Part shown: positions 10,134 to 20,153 of the stretch, in pieces
Layout: each line of letters begins with the position of its first letter
Position numbering within the stretch: position 1 is the first letter of the stretch
Assembly: GCF_030439915.1 (NCBI RefSeq)
Contig: NZ_JAQFJG010000011.1
Coordinates: 1-58,678 of the forward strand
DNA length: 58,678 nucleotides
From: Streptococcus sp. SPS1
GTDB taxonomy: Bacteria; Bacillota; Bacilli; Lactobacillales; Streptococcaceae
Direction of reading: 5' to 3'
The notes under the pieces: generated by a model
Told to the model about the DNA's origin: nothing
Seen by the model: the letters and a program-made list of their open reading frames with translations, nothing else
Databases searched by the model: none
Translations under genes and position numbers: made by a program

Positions 10134-11516
10134 TTACTGGGCTTCTGGCATTTGCCGAACATCTACGAAGCGCCCTGCAATAGCTGCCGCAGCTGCCATA
10201 GCTGGACTACAGAGATGGGTCTTAGCGCCAAAGCCTTGTCTGTCTTCAAAGTTACGATTGCTGGTTGAGGCGCAGTGGACACCATCAGGTACCTTGTCAG
10301 GATTCATTCCTAGGCACATAGAACAACCTGGGTTTCTCCACTCAAAGCCAGCATCTATGAAAACCTTATCCAAACCCAACTTCTCAGCAGCTCGTTTGAC
10401 AGGACGAGAGCCTGGAACTACGATAGCTGTTAAGTTGGGAGCAATTTTCTTTCCTTTGACAAATCGCGCAGCCAGCTGCAAGTCGCTGAGACGAGCATTG
10501 GTACAAGAACCGATAAAGATATAGCCTAATTCAATATCTGCTGGCTTTTGACCTGGTTCCAAATCCATATAATTGTAGGCTCGCTCATCATTCATATCCT
10601 TAATTTCTGGGAAGCTACTGTCAAAGTCAACCCCCATAGCAGGATTGGTTCCCCAGGTTACCATAGGAGCCAAGTCTGAGACATCCATCTGAATAACCTT
10701 ATCATAAACGGCATCCTCATCACTGACAATTGTTTTCCAATCCGCCACAGCCTCTTCGAAGTCCGCTGGAACACATTCCCGTCCCTTGAGATAATCATAG
10801 GTGGTTTGGTCCGGATTCATGATTCCCATCTTAGAACCAAACTCGATGGACATATTGCAGATGGTCATTCGCTCTTCCATGCTCAGTGCATCAATAGCTT
10901 GTCCACGATATTCCACGACATAACCAACACCACAAGCAACGCCGTACTTTGCAATCAAGGCTAGAATGAAATCCTTGGAATAAACTCCTTTTTGAGGAAC
11001 ACCAGTGAATTCTACCAGCATTTTCTTAGGTTTGACCTGCCAGAGTGTCTGAGTAGCGAAGACATGCTCAACCTCACTGGTCCCAATCCCAAAGGCGATA
11101 GCTCCGAAAGCACCGTGAGTTGCTGTGTGACTGTCTCCACAGACGATGAATTTTCCTGGTTGGGTCCGTCCTGTCTCTGGACCAACCATATGAACGATTC
11201 CTTGCTTTTCAGAACCGTGGGCCGCATGTTCAATTCCAAACTCCTCAACATTTTCAGCCAGCTTATCAATTTGTGCCTTGGAAATGACATCTCGAATATC
11301 GTAGATATTGACCGTCGGGACGTTGTGGTCAAATGTTCCAAATGTCAAGTCTGGTCGTCTCAATCTGCGACCTGCGTCTCGTAATCCTTGAAAAGCCTGA
11401 GGACTGGTCACCTCGTGGATATAGTGCTGGTCCACATACATGAGTTGGGGCTGCCCCTCTTCTCCTGTGATAACATGACGATCCCATAATTTATCAAAAA
11501 TCGATTTTCCTGTCAT
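10134..11516 (-). CDS. leuC: 3-isopropylmalate dehydratase, large subunit
   Basis: A 460-residue aconitase-type subunit binding a [4Fe-4S] cluster through Cys in [13 protein letters not shown] and the pair in [35 protein letters not shown] (cut here: [10 protein letters not shown] at about residue 129) marks the active site. Full length and undisturbed. Operon position: 3 bases after the DUF1294 gene, before leuD. Confidence 0.97.
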   Translation of the reverse strand: MTGKSIFDKLWDRHVITGEEGQPQLMYVDQHYIHEVTSPQAFQGLRDAGRRLRRPDLTFGTFDHNVPTVNIYDIRDVISKAQIDKLAENVEEFGIEHAAHGSEKQGIVHMVGPETGRTQPGKFIVCGDSHTATHGAFGAIAFGIGTSEVEHVFATQTLWQVKPKKMLVEFTGVPQKGVYSKDFILALIAKYGVACGVGYVVEYRGQAIDALSMEERMTICNMSIEFGSKMGIMNPDQTTYDYLKGRECVPADFEEAVADWKTIVSDEDAVYDKVIQMDVSDLAPMVTWGTNPAMGVDFDSSFPEIKDMNDERAYNYMDLEPGQKPADIELGYIFIGSCTNARLSDLQLAARFVKGKKIAPNLTAIVVPGSRPVKRAAEKLGLDKVFIDAGFEWRNPGCSMCLGMNPDKVPDGVHCASTSNRNFEDRQGFGAKTHLCSPAMAAAAAIAGRFVDVRQMPEAQ

Positions 11517-11519
11517 CCA

Positions 11520-11789
11520 TTACCTCCAAATAAAATATAAGGCTACTAGTGTGGTCACCATCCCAAGAAACCAAACTATTTTAAAGTACCATTTTCGAGT
11601 CTTGTGGTGAAAGATGATTCCTGCTAGCCAGGCACCAAAACCACCACAAGTAAAGGCTAAAATAAGTAAGATTTTCTCAGGGATGCGCCAAACTCTTCTC
11701 CTTGCCTTAGATTTGTCAATACCATAAATCAAGAAAATCATGACATTCCAAATCAAGAGGGCTAGAGTAATTTTTTCGTCTAACTTCAT
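11520..11789 (-). CDS. DUF1294 small membrane protein
   Basis: An 89-residue protein with three predicted membrane segments and the family core YGIDKSKARRRVWRIPEKIL followed by GGFGAWLAGIIFHHKTRKW. DUF1294 proteins have no established role. Its ATG overlaps the stop of leuB by 4 bases and its stop is 3 bases before leuC, so it is a genuine, translationally coupled member of the leu operon. The context hints at something linked to leucine metabolism, but no function can be assigned. Confidence 0.8.
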   Translation of the reverse strand: MKLDEKITLALLIWNVMIFLIYGIDKSKARRRVWRIPEKILLILAFTCGGFGAWLAGIIFHHKTRKWYFKIVWFLGMVTTLVALYFIWR

Positions 11790-12823
11790 AACCTTGCAAT
11801 AATCGCTTCTGTCATTTCCCTGGTAGAAGCCTGTCCACCTATATCTCTTGTTAAAATACCAGCTGCCAAACTTGCCTCAACAGCACGCTCGATACGCTCT
11901 GCATCCTCATAACGTCCAAAACTATCTCTCAACATCATGGCCACTGATAAAATCATGGAGATAGGATTGGCAATTCCTTGACCAGCAATATCAGGTGCTG
12001 AACCGTGAATAGGTTCATAGAGACTTGGTCCATTTTCAGAATGACTGGCTGATGGCATGACGCCAAGTGTACCAGATAGAACGCTTGATTCATCCGATAG
12101 AATATCTCCGAAAAGATTCTCCGTCACGATGACATCAAACTTGGCAGGATTGGTAATCATAAGCATGGAAGCTGAGTCCACTAACTGGTGTTCCAAGGTC
12201 ACATCTGGAAAATCATGCGCGACTTCCTCAGCCACTTTTCTCCAGAGTTTTGATGTCGCTAGAACATTTTGCTTATCGATACTAGTAACGATTTTTCTGC
12301 GATTTCTTGCAATTTCAAAGGCCTTGCGAATAATCCGCTCTACTTCCTCATAGCTATAGTCGTTAATATCACGCGCTTTGCGCTCTTCAAGGATATGATC
12401 CCCAAAATAAATCCCGCCTGTCAACTCCCGCACAACTACAAAGTCTACACCAGCAATTCGTTCTGGTTTGAGTGGTGACAAATGCTTGAGACTATCAAAG
12501 ATTTTTACCGGGCGAATATTGGCGTAAAGATTGAGTTCCTTACGGAGAGCCAGTAAGCCTTGTTCAGGGCGAACCGCTGCCCCATCATACTGAGGACTAC
12601 CGATAGCCGCTAAGAGGATAGCATCTGATTCCCTACTTGCCTTGAGGGTTTCATCAGGTAAGGGATGCCCTGCAGCATCAATACCTGTACCTCCGAAGGG
12701 TCGTCTATCAATCTCATAGTCAAAACCTGTTTTTTCAGCTAGAGCTTCCAGAACATCTAAACCAGCCTCCATGATTTCTGGACCAATTCCGTCCCCTGCT
12801 AGAGCTACTATTTTCTTTGTCAT
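11786..12823 (-). CDS. leuB: 3-isopropylmalate dehydrogenase
   Basis: A 345-residue isocitrate/isopropylmalate dehydrogenase-family enzyme that oxidatively decarboxylates 3-isopropylmalate with NAD+. GDGIGPEIM at the N-terminus, substrate-binding arginines in LALRKELNLYANIRPV, and TENLFGDILSDESS followed by EPIHGSAPDIAGQGIANP near the C-terminus. It starts 11 bases after leuA and overlaps the DUF1294 gene by 4 bases. Confidence 0.97.
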   Translation of the reverse strand: MTKKIVALAGDGIGPEIMEAGLDVLEALAEKTGFDYEIDRRPFGGTGIDAAGHPLPDETLKASRESDAILLAAIGSPQYDGAAVRPEQGLLALRKELNLYANIRPVKIFDSLKHLSPLKPERIAGVDFVVVRELTGGIYFGDHILEERKARDINDYSYEEVERIIRKAFEIARNRRKIVTSIDKQNVLATSKLWRKVAEEVAHDFPDVTLEHQLVDSASMLMITNPAKFDVIVTENLFGDILSDESSVLSGTLGVMPSASHSENGPSLYEPIHGSAPDIAGQGIANPISMILSVAMMLRDSFGRYEDAERIERAVEASLAAGILTRDIGGQASTREMTEAIIARL

Positions 12824-12834
12824 AGCATTCTCCT

Positions 12835-14397
12835 TTACACACTAGGCATATCGCGGTAGGAAACGCTACGCCCCATCTCACCAGCATTCTCTTTTTGAAC
12901 AAAGGTATTAGCATTGGTATAGGCAATAGCAGAAGCCTTCAACACATCGAAATCAAGACCTGCAGCGTTAAAGATGGTTTCTGTATCTCTGTTTTCAACA
13001 GTGACCAAGACCCGAGCCTGGGCATCAATTCCATCCGTTACCGCGTCAATAGTATAGGATACCAAGCGGACAGATTGATTAAAGAATTTGTCGATAGCGT
13101 TAAAGATTGCTTCAACAGAACCTTGCCCTGTCGCATTAAATTCGACTTTCTCACCATCCATATTGGCTAGGCTTACGAGCGCTTCGATATCATTATTAGC
13201 ATGAGTTTGCAGTTGTAAATCATCAAAATGGAAGCCTTCTGGATTTTCAACCATAGTTCCAGCGACCAGCGCACGAATATCTGCATCTGTGATTTCTTGT
13301 TTCTTATCTGCCAGCGCCTTGAACTTAGCAAAGAGTGGTTTGATGTCCTCTTCTGTAAAATCTAGGGCCAGTTCTCTTAGTTTTTCAACAAAGGCATGGC
13401 GACCTGACAATTTACCAAGTGGGAGGCTGTTACTCTTGACACCGACCAATTCAGGGGTGATAATCTCATAAGTAAGAGGATTTTTAAGGACTCCGTCTTG
13501 GTGAATACCAGACTCGTGAGAAAAGGCATTGCCACCAACCACAGCCTTGTTTTTAGGAACTGGAATACCAGAGAAGCGAGAAACCATTTCTGACGTATTC
13601 ATTGTTTCATCCAAAACAATATCACTAGTTGCTTGGAAGAAATCTTCACGAATCTTCAAAGCAACAGCTACTTCTTCAAGAGCAACATTACCTGCGCGTT
13701 CACCGATACCATTAATAGTTCCCTGGACACGTCCAGCACCGTGTTTAATTGCTGTCAAAGTATTTGCAGTTGCCATACCGAGATCATCATGACAGTGGAC
13801 ACCAAAGACAACTTTATGATCTGATTTAATATTTTCAGTCAAGTGATCAAAGATGCGTGCAAACTCTTCTGGCGTGGTGAATCCAACCGTGTCAGGGATA
13901 TTGATATAAGACGCACCAGCATCAACCGCTGTTTGAACGACTTGTAATAGGAAATCCAACTCTGTTCTAGTCGCATCCTCTGGAGAGAATTCGACCACTT
14001 CAAACTTAGAACGTGCATAAGAGACATGCTCCTTAATAGCTTCTAGAATCTCTTCCTTGCTCTTATTGAGCTTGTACTTGCGGTGAATCGGACTGGTAGC
14101 GATAAAGACATGAATCTGTGGATACTTGGCATCCTTAAGTGCCTCATAACAAGCATCAATATCAGATTTTACAGAACGAGCTAATCCTGTCACTGCTGTT
14201 TTTTTCATGGCTTTAGCAATTTCTTGAACGGCTATAAATGAATCTGGACTAGCAGCCGGAAAACCAGCTTCAATTACAGAAATTCCCCATTTCTCCAGCT
14301 GTCTTGCAATGGAAACTTTTTCCTTTATTGAGAAGTTAACACCAGGTGTTTGTTCCCCATCACGAAGACTTGTATCAAAAAATTCAACTTTACGCAT
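12835..14397 (-). CDS. leuA: 2-isopropylmalate synthase
   Basis: A 520-residue enzyme condensing acetyl-CoA with 2-oxoisovalerate, the committed step of leucine synthesis. FDTSLRDGEQTPG (residues 7-19) and GVHCHDDLGMATANT mark the DRE-TIM barrel and metal site. The C-terminal ~150 residues form the LeuA regulatory dimer domain that binds leucine. First structural gene of the operon, behind the attenuator; GGGGAAA lies before the ATG. Confidence 0.97.
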   Translation of the reverse strand: MRKVEFFDTSLRDGEQTPGVNFSIKEKVSIARQLEKWGISVIEAGFPAASPDSFIAVQEIAKAMKKTAVTGLARSVKSDIDACYEALKDAKYPQIHVFIATSPIHRKYKLNKSKEEILEAIKEHVSYARSKFEVVEFSPEDATRTELDFLLQVVQTAVDAGASYINIPDTVGFTTPEEFARIFDHLTENIKSDHKVVFGVHCHDDLGMATANTLTAIKHGAGRVQGTINGIGERAGNVALEEVAVALKIREDFFQATSDIVLDETMNTSEMVSRFSGIPVPKNKAVVGGNAFSHESGIHQDGVLKNPLTYEIITPELVGVKSNSLPLGKLSGRHAFVEKLRELALDFTEEDIKPLFAKFKALADKKQEITDADIRALVAGTMVENPEGFHFDDLQLQTHANNDIEALVSLANMDGEKVEFNATGQGSVEAIFNAIDKFFNQSVRLVSYTIDAVTDGIDAQARVLVTVENRDTETIFNAAGLDFDVLKASAIAYTNANTFVQKENAGEMGRSVSYRDMPSV

Positions 14398-14424
14398 AAG
14401 ATTTCCCCTTTTCCAAATGTGGTT

Positions 14425-14517
14425 TTTAAAAAAACATCTCGCTTAGAAGTCCAAGCGAGATGTTGATTCACTCCCGCTTGGTAAGCCAAACAGGACTAAT
14501 GCTTTTTGCACTAGCCC
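14425..14517 (-). promoter_or_regulatory. leu operon attenuator (pause, antiterminator and terminator stems)
   Basis: In the leader RNA, GGGCTAGTGC/GCATTAGTCC (14517-14493) forms a first hairpin that contains the leader-peptide stop codon. CCAAGCGGGA (14481-14472) can pair perfectly, with one G-U, with TCTCGCTTGG (14460-14451). The same TCTCGCTT is the 5' arm of the terminator ACATCTCGCTT/AAGCGAGATGT (14463-14434), which is followed by a T run. The last two stems exclude each other, the hallmark of attenuation. No T-box motif is present. Ribosome-mediated leu attenuation is known from Lactococcus. Confidence 0.85.
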
Positions 14518-14564
14518 GAGTACCTCAACAACAAAGCAAATTGATTAAACTTAGCTGTTTTCAT
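14511..14564 (-). CDS. leu leader peptide
   Basis: A 17-residue ORF, MKTAKFNQFALLLRYSG, with a strong AAGGAG site 8-9 bases before its ATG. Residues 11-13 are three consecutive leucines, all TTG codons, just upstream of the attenuator hairpins. Its job is to make ribosomes stall when leucyl-tRNA is scarce; the peptide itself probably has no function. Too short for normal gene finders. Confidence 0.85.
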   Translation of the reverse strand: MKTAKFNQFALLLRYSG

Positions 14565-14600
14565 GTTTGACTTTCTCCTTCGTTTGATATCTTGTTTAGT

Positions 14601-14629
14601 ATTTTAGCATAGACAAAACTACTTGTCAA
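14601..14629 (-). promoter_or_regulatory. leu operon promoter
   Basis: Minus-strand TTGACA (14629-14624), 17-base spacer, TAAAAT (14606-14601), placing the transcript start about 30 bases before the leader peptide. No CodY box was confirmed by eye. Confidence 0.8.
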
Positions 14630-14711
14630 GAAAAAATCCAATATTTTCTGAAAATTTCTTCAGTATAGAATATTTAGCTAATTGAAAGTTCTTGAAAACC
14701 CTTGAAATATT

Positions 14712-15368
14712 TCATTTTTTAGAGGTTAAGCTCCAACTTTTCTCTATCAATTCTAGCACCTCTTCATCTGAAAACGTATCATCAAAAGCCACACTAATCC
14801 AGTAGCGTTTGTTCATATGAAAGGCTGGATAAATGCCCTTTTTTAAAAGCAAGTCAGCTACTTGATCATGTTTGAGGTTGACTGCTTCCACTAATCCTTC
14901 TCTCCCCTTTTCCAGCTTATCCCAAGAGATTCTCATCAAAACAGCATACCACTTTTGATTGCCTTCATGTCTTAACACTGCCGTATCAGGCGATTTCTCC
15001 CACAGATACTCCAACTGGTTAGCATACTTTTCCTGAACCTGAGCCATGATTCGCTTAGTCTGAGGACAGATAAAATCCTGTACCTCAAAACAAGCCTTCC
15101 GAATCTGGTAAAGAATCTCCAGACAAGCTTCACGGACACTTGCAACAAAACTTCCTTTAAAGCTTTCCATATGGACTTGTGGATAGAGGTCACCGGTTTC
15201 CTGGTCAAAGACTTGAAAACTCACATTATCAGCAGTGATGGACACAGTCATGACAAAGTCACCCTGCAAAATCTGGCAACTATAGGTCCAGACTCCACTA
15301 TTTTCTACAAAACCATAGGCACGAGCCTTTTCTTGATTAAACTGATAGGATTTAAAAATTTCAAACAT
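14712..15368 (-). CDS. MmcQ/YjbR-family protein
   Basis: A 218-residue protein. The C-terminal half (about 110-215: YLWEKSPDTAVLRHEGNQKW, LMRISWDKL, NLKHDQVADLL, AFHMNKRYWISVAFDDTFSD) is a CyaY-like YjbR/MmcQ domain. The N-terminal ~100 residues resemble the extra domain found in many Firmicute members. The family is annotated as DNA-binding on slim evidence and its cellular role is unknown. Followed closely by cutC on the same strand upstream, with no shared operon evidence beyond orientation. Confidence 0.7.
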   Translation of the reverse strand: MFEIFKSYQFNQEKARAYGFVENSGVWTYSCQILQGDFVMTVSITADNVSFQVFDQETGDLYPQVHMESFKGSFVASVREACLEILYQIRKACFEVQDFICPQTKRIMAQVQEKYANQLEYLWEKSPDTAVLRHEGNQKWYAVLMRISWDKLEKGREGLVEAVNLKHDQVADLLLKKGIYPAFHMNKRYWISVAFDDTFSDEEVLELIEKSWSLTSKK

Positions 15369-15411
15369 AAGTGAAAACTGCTACCCAAAGCTAGCAGTTC
15401 CTTTCTATTTT

Positions 15412-16044
15412 TTAAAAGACAACCTTAGTACCATGCAATTGTGCTACACCCAGCTGGTCGATAAAGGTTTGACGGTTGTCAAGGTCAATCCCCCCACCTG
15501 GTAGAATTTCAATCTTACCTTTAGCATGCTCCAAAATTCTGTGATAGTGAGCAAAACGTTTTTCTAAGGAGTCACCAGACACACCAGCACGAGTTAGGAT
15601 ACGGGTGACACCGGCTTGGCTAAGCCAGTCAATAGCTTCCAACTGGTCTTCATCACTCAATTCATCAAAGGCCATGTGAAAGACAATTTCCATTCCTTTT
15701 GATGCAGTAATTAACTTTTCAAGATTAGGTTTATCCAACTTCTTATCAGCAGTTAAGGCTCCAAATACAACTCCTTGACTTCCAGCCTGAGTAGCCAACC
15801 GAATGTCTTCTAACATAATTGCAATTTCTAGTTCATTATAGACAAAGTCGCCACCACGTGGACGAATCATGGTCATGATGGTCGTATCGTAGTTAGCTGC
15901 CAATTCAACCGCTGCCTTGGTTACTCCATAGCTGGGAGTTGTCCCACCAACTGCTAGATTGTCACAAAGTTCAATTCGACGAGCTCCATCCTCCATCGCT
16001 TTTTCAAGCAAGGTCACATTTTCAGCACAAAATTCGTAAATCAT
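15412..16044 (-). CDS. cutC: CutC-family protein
   Basis: A 210-residue TIM-barrel protein beginning IYEFCAENVTLLEKAMEDGA with RIELCDNLAVGGTTPSYG and MIRPRGGDFVYN, and ending in a glycine-rich ILPGGGIDLDN loop. CutC was named for copper tolerance in E. coli, but that role is contested and no catalytic activity is secure. Preceded by an AAGGAG site and a TATAAT box near 16076-16081. Confidence 0.85.
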   Translation of the reverse strand: MIYEFCAENVTLLEKAMEDGARRIELCDNLAVGGTTPSYGVTKAAVELAANYDTTIMTMIRPRGGDFVYNELEIAIMLEDIRLATQAGSQGVVFGALTADKKLDKPNLEKLITASKGMEIVFHMAFDELSDEDQLEAIDWLSQAGVTRILTRAGVSGDSLEKRFAHYHRILEHAKGKIEILPGGGIDLDNRQTFIDQLGVAQLHGTKVVF

Positions 16045-16136
16045 TTAATTCTCCTTGAGTATTACTTTGAATTTATTATATCATATTGTTGTGAATTTGC
16101 TTTCATTTTTATCAAGGGAAATAACTACTATTTTAA

Positions 16137-16496
16137 CTATTCTTTGTCTGGAATGACCTTGAAGAGATAATAGGTAATAAAGATGGTCAAGGCTCCTAGA
16201 CCGATTTTGACCGGTAAAAGAGGGGCAAAATAAATAGAAATTCCCATCAAGATGTAGATAGAAACGATGATTTTTTTCTTACGTTCACGCGCAATAGATC
16301 TAGTCTCGCGAAAATCAGCTACATATGCTTGATAGAGCTTGGTATGATACAACCAATCTTCGAAGCGCTTGGAACTTCTGGAGAAACAAGCAATAGACAA
16401 CAAAAGGAAAGGCGTTGTCGGCAACAAAGGTAAAACAACCCCAACAATAGCCAAGGCTAGTGATAAAAAACCAATAATAAGATAAATAATACGCAT
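16137..16496 (-). CDS. YbaN/DUF454-family membrane protein
   Basis: A 119-residue inner-membrane protein: an N-terminal hydrophobic pair of helices with GVVLPLLPTTPFLLLSIACF (the DUF454 signature), a basic central loop (RETRSIARERKKK), and two more membrane segments. Function unknown in the family. It stands alone between cutC and a BOX repeat. Confidence 0.8.
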   Translation of the reverse strand: MRIIYLIIGFLSLALAIVGVVLPLLPTTPFLLLSIACFSRSSKRFEDWLYHTKLYQAYVADFRETRSIARERKKKIIVSIYILMGISIYFAPLLPVKIGLGALTIFITYYLFKVIPDKE

Positions 16497-16510
16497 AACT
16501 TCTCCTAGTT

Positions 16511-16663
16511 AATACTCTTCGAAAATCTCTTCAAACTGCGTCAACGTCGCCTTGACGTAGGTATGGTTCCTGACTTCGTCAGTCTTATCTGCAACCTCAA
16601 AGCAGTGCTTTGAGCAACCTGCGGTTAGTTTCCTAGTTTGCTCTTTGATTTTCATTGAGTATA
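16511..16663 (+). repeat. BOX element with boxB-like core
   Basis: Starts ATACTCTTCGAAAATCTCTT and ends TTTCATTGAGTATA, the boxA and boxC ends of the pneumococcal BOX repeat. A boxB-type insert lies between (GACTTCGTCAGTCTTATC, CTCAAAGCAGTGCTTTGAG). The ends are complementary and would fold as one long stem. It lies between YbaN and topA. Confidence 0.9.
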
Positions 16664-16753
16664 AAATAATCTTCTTCTAGTTTCGCATAAAATGATGAAT
16701 TTTGTCAAGCTCCAACCAAAAAGAGCCTGAAATTAACTTTCAGGGCTCTCCTC

Positions 16754-18841
16754 TTATTTAATCTTTTCTTCTTCGTAATCACCCTTGCTACAAACAACCT
16801 GCTTGCCACCACCACGGACTTTTTTCTCCATGAGGAAGTTGCCACATTTTGGACAGTCACGACCAACAGGCTTATCCCAAGAGGTAAATTCACAGTCTGG
16901 ATAGCGATTGCAACCATAGAAAAGGCGGTTACGTTTTGTTTTACGCTCAATGATTTGTCCCTGATGACAGCTTGGACACTCTACGCCGATTTCTTTCACG
17001 ATTGCTTGGGTATGACGGCAATCTGGGAAATTGCTACAAGCGTAGAACTTACCAAAACGACCAAGTTTAATGACCATTGGACTGCCACACACTTCACAGT
17101 CAAATCCAGCTGGTTCATCCTTGATCTGGATTTTTTCCATTTCTTCTTCAGCCTTGGCGACTTCTTTAGAGAATGGTTTGTAAAAGGCATCTATAACACG
17201 TTGCCACTGCTCTTTTCCGACTTCGACATCATCCAGTTTTCCTTCCATTTCAGCTGTGAAGGTCACGTTTACGATATCTGGGAAATATTCAACGATGAGC
17301 TTGTTAACAATTTCTCCCAACTCTGTCGGTTCAAAGCGTTTGGCTGCAAGGCGAACATAATAACGTTTCTGAATAGTTTCAATGGTCGGTGCGTAGGTTG
17401 ACGGACGTCCAACCCCATTTTCCTCCAAGGTCTTAATCAATGTCGCTTCAGAATAACGAGCAGGCGGTTGAGTGAAATGTTGCTCTGGTTTGCTATTCAC
17501 CTGCTTAACCACATCTCCAACAGCCATATCTGGTAACATCTTATTCTTATCAGAATCATTATAAATGGCAAGATAACCATCAAACTTAACCTGACTACCA
17601 TTAGCAGCAAATTGGACCTCATTTTGAGATAATTTAACAGCCATGGTATCAAAGACAGCAGCTGTCATCTGGCTAGCCACAAAACGATTCCAGATAAGGG
17701 TATAAAGCTTAAGCTGATCCTTATCCAAATACTTAGCGATGCTTTCAGGTGTATTAAAGACACTAGACGGACGAATCGCCTCGTGGGCATCCTGAGCTCC
17801 TGAAGCATTTTTTACCTTGCTACCGTGCTTAGAATACGTGCTACCAAAACGGTCCGTAATGAAACTTGCTGCTTCATTTTGCGCTACAGGACTGATACGA
17901 GTCGAATCGGTACGCATATAGGTAATCAAACCTTGAACACCAGAACCGATATTGATCCCTTCATAGAGCTGTTGAGCAACCATCATGGTCTTTCGAGTAC
18001 GGAAATTGATTTTATTGGCCGCATCCATCTGCATAGATGAAGTGGTATAAGGTAATGGAGCATTGCGCTTGCGCTCTTTCTTATCTACCTGATCCACTGA
18101 AAAATCTTTACTGGTCAGACGAGACAAGACTTCCTTAACCTCATCATTGCTAGTCAGTTTCAGCTTTTTACCATCCACTCCATAGAAGGAAGCCTGAAAT
18201 TGCTTGGTTCCCTTTTTAAAAATACCATCAATTGTCCAGTATTCTTCAGGCTGGAAGGCGTTAATTTCATTCTCACGATCAATGATGAGTTTAAGGGCAA
18301 TGGACTGTACGCGACCTGCTGACAAGCCCTTCTTGACCTTCTTCCACAAAATAGGCGAAATCGAATAGCCTACCAAGCGGTCTAGGACACGACGAGCCTG
18401 TTGAGCATCGACCAAATCCATATCAATCTTGCGTGGTTCTTTAAAAGCATTTTTGACTGCATCTTTGGTGATTTCATTGAAGACCACACGGTTGGCATCA
18501 TTTTCATCCAAGTTGAGAATATGAGCCAAATGCCAAGAAATCGCTTCTCCTTCACGGTCCGGGTCACTCGCCAGAAAGACTTTATTAGCTTTTTTGGCTT
18601 CTTTTTTCAAGTCATTGATAAGAGGACCTTTTCCTCGGATATTGATATATTGCGGTTCATAATTATTTTCAATATCGACGGACATACTGGATTTCTTCAA
18701 ATCACGGATATGGCCGACACTGGCTAAAACCTTGTAGTTTCTGCCAAGATATTTTTCAATCGTTTTCGCCTTAGCAGGCGACTCCACGATGACTAGATTT
18801 TTTTTAACTGTTGATTTTTTCTTTTTTGTTGCCGTAGCCAC
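16754..18841 (-). CDS. topA: DNA topoisomerase I
   Basis: Type IA topoisomerase relaxing negative supercoils. Toprim domain ([20 protein letters not shown], then [16 protein letters not shown]) and catalytic tyrosine in [14 protein letters not shown]. The C-terminal zinc ribbons are CEVCGSPM...CSNFPDC and CPSC...CNRYPDC; a third (CPKCG...VVCSKGDY) lacks its fourth cysteine. I chose GTG 18841 (695 residues), which has AAGGTG 8 bases upstream; the ATG 18 bases earlier overlaps that site. Ordinary core gene with its own promoter. Confidence 0.95.
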   Translation of the reverse strand: MATATKKKKSTVKKNLVIVESPAKAKTIEKYLGRNYKVLASVGHIRDLKKSSMSVDIENNYEPQYINIRGKGPLINDLKKEAKKANKVFLASDPDREGEAISWHLAHILNLDENDANRVVFNEITKDAVKNAFKEPRKIDMDLVDAQQARRVLDRLVGYSISPILWKKVKKGLSAGRVQSIALKLIIDRENEINAFQPEEYWTIDGIFKKGTKQFQASFYGVDGKKLKLTSNDEVKEVLSRLTSKDFSVDQVDKKERKRNAPLPYTTSSMQMDAANKINFRTRKTMMVAQQLYEGINIGSGVQGLITYMRTDSTRISPVAQNEAASFITDRFGSTYSKHGSKVKNASGAQDAHEAIRPSSVFNTPESIAKYLDKDQLKLYTLIWNRFVASQMTAAVFDTMAVKLSQNEVQFAANGSQVKFDGYLAIYNDSDKNKMLPDMAVGDVVKQVNSKPEQHFTQPPARYSEATLIKTLEENGVGRPSTYAPTIETIQKRYYVRLAAKRFEPTELGEIVNKLIVEYFPDIVNVTFTAEMEGKLDDVEVGKEQWQRVIDAFYKPFSKEVAKAEEEMEKIQIKDEPAGFDCEVCGSPMVIKLGRFGKFYACSNFPDCRHTQAIVKEIGVECPSCHQGQIIERKTKRNRLFYGCNRYPDCEFTSWDKPVGRDCPKCGNFLMEKKVRGGGKQVVCSKGDYEEEKIK

Positions 18842-18876
18842 AGTATCACACCTTTTCAAAGTAATAAACTTTATAA

Positions 18877-18905
18877 AGTGTAAACCATTTTTTGAACCCT
18901 GTCAA
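18877..18905 (-). promoter_or_regulatory. topA promoter
   Basis: Minus-strand TTGACA (18905-18900), 17-base spacer, TACACT (18882-18877), about 30 bases before the GTG start. Confidence 0.75.
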
Positions 18906-19007
18906 GACTTAGCTACTATAATAGAAGAAAAGTTTTATGCTTAAGACCTCAGTCTTCCTTTGATATACATAGAAGACTAACGAGAAAAACCAGCTATTCT
19001 CAAGAAA

Positions 19008-20051
19008 TTATTGTTCCTCAGACTCTGTATCAAATTTATTGGCTTTTTCCTTTTCTTTTGCTTCCTTATCCTTGATATACTGGAAGAAATATTCTACCAG
19101 TTCTTCCTTACTAAGTTGTTCTGAATCAGACAGTTGTGAAACTTGAACAGAAACATCACTTAAACCATAGTCCCCCCTCTTACTTGAAATCATATCAAGC
19201 TCTTCTTCTGTCAAATAATTTCCTGAAATGGTTAGCTTTAGGGTATGAGTCTTTTTAGAATAGGTTTTTTTCAAAATATTATGCCCCTGAAACTGCTCTG
19301 ATATAAATTTATTAAGGGACTCTTTTTTCAACGTTTCTCTGACTAAAGTCGTTGCAGAGATGAAACTCGGAATCATCAGCAAAACAGCAACTAGAAGCAA
19401 AATCCTGCGCATTTTAGAGTCTTCTTCATTATCTCTAAAATAGTGCTTCTTAACCATCATCAACCTGACACCTATATAAGTCGCAATGACAATAAAGCTA
19501 CAATTGATGAGGAATAGGTAAGAGGAGCCTATGATAAATTTTAGATTAGCAGAAGCAATAGCATAACCTACTGTACAAAGAGGAGGCATCAAAGCAGTTG
19601 CAATAGCGACACCAGGAACAATATTATTGGTCTCTTTTTTCCTAGCACCAATAATACCTGCTACCCCTCCTACAAAAGCAATGAGAACATCCCAAATAGT
19701 CGGAGAGGTTCTAGCAACAATCTCCGAACTAGCATACGAAATGGGAGAAAGATAAAAATAAAGTGTTGAAGCGATTAAACTGGCAAGAATTTGAATAGAT
19801 AAGATTTTAAAAGATTTTCTTAACAATTTAAAATCAAATATAGCTAGAGAGAGTCCTACTCCCAAAATGGGGCTCATCAAAGGAGAGATTAACATGGCTC
19901 CAATAATCACGGGAGTCGAATCCATATTTAATCCGATAGAGGCGATAAGCATGGCACATAGCAAAATCGCTAAATCACTTCTGGATAGTTCTAATTCTTC
20001 GTATATTTTATTTCTAAATTCTACCAACGAATACAGTTTATTATTTGTCAC
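19008..20051 (-). CDS. DUF389 membrane protein
   Basis: A 347-residue protein. N-terminal SRSDLAILLCAMLIASIGLN and GAMLISPLMSPILGVGLSLA are the DUF389 core, with six to seven membrane helices to about residue 230. A hydrophilic C-terminal domain (about 240-347) ends in a charged tail. The family is of unknown function; transport is sometimes suggested. Single gene between topA and a BOX copy. Confidence 0.8.
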   Translation of the reverse strand: MTNNKLYSLVEFRNKIYEELELSRSDLAILLCAMLIASIGLNMDSTPVIIGAMLISPLMSPILGVGLSLAIFDFKLLRKSFKILSIQILASLIASTLYFYLSPISYASSEIVARTSPTIWDVLIAFVGGVAGIIGARKKETNNIVPGVAIATALMPPLCTVGYAIASANLKFIIGSSYLFLINCSFIVIATYIGVRLMMVKKHYFRDNEEDSKMRRILLLVAVLLMIPSFISATTLVRETLKKESLNKFISEQFQGHNILKKTYSKKTHTLKLTISGNYLTEEELDMISSKRGDYGLSDVSVQVSQLSDSEQLSKEELVEYFFQYIKDKEAKEKEKANKFDTESEEQ

Positions 20052-20082
20052 AAATATCTTCCTTTCCTAGCTAACTGGTCGC

Positions 20083-20153
20083 TAATATTCTTCTAAAATC
20101 TCTTCAAACCACGTCAGCTTCCTAGTTTGCTCTTTGATTTTCATTGAGTATAA
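20083..20153 (+). repeat. short BOX element (A and C parts only)
   Basis: Contains CTTCAAACCACGTCAG of boxA followed directly by the boxC end GATTTTCATTGAGTATA, without a boxB unit. It lies upstream of the DUF389 gene. Confidence 0.8.

Noticed and set aside
14425..14600. T-box in front of leuA
   Set aside because: No T-box antiterminator bulge sequence (TGG-N-ACC type) and no specifier loop. A leader peptide with three Leu codons explains the control.
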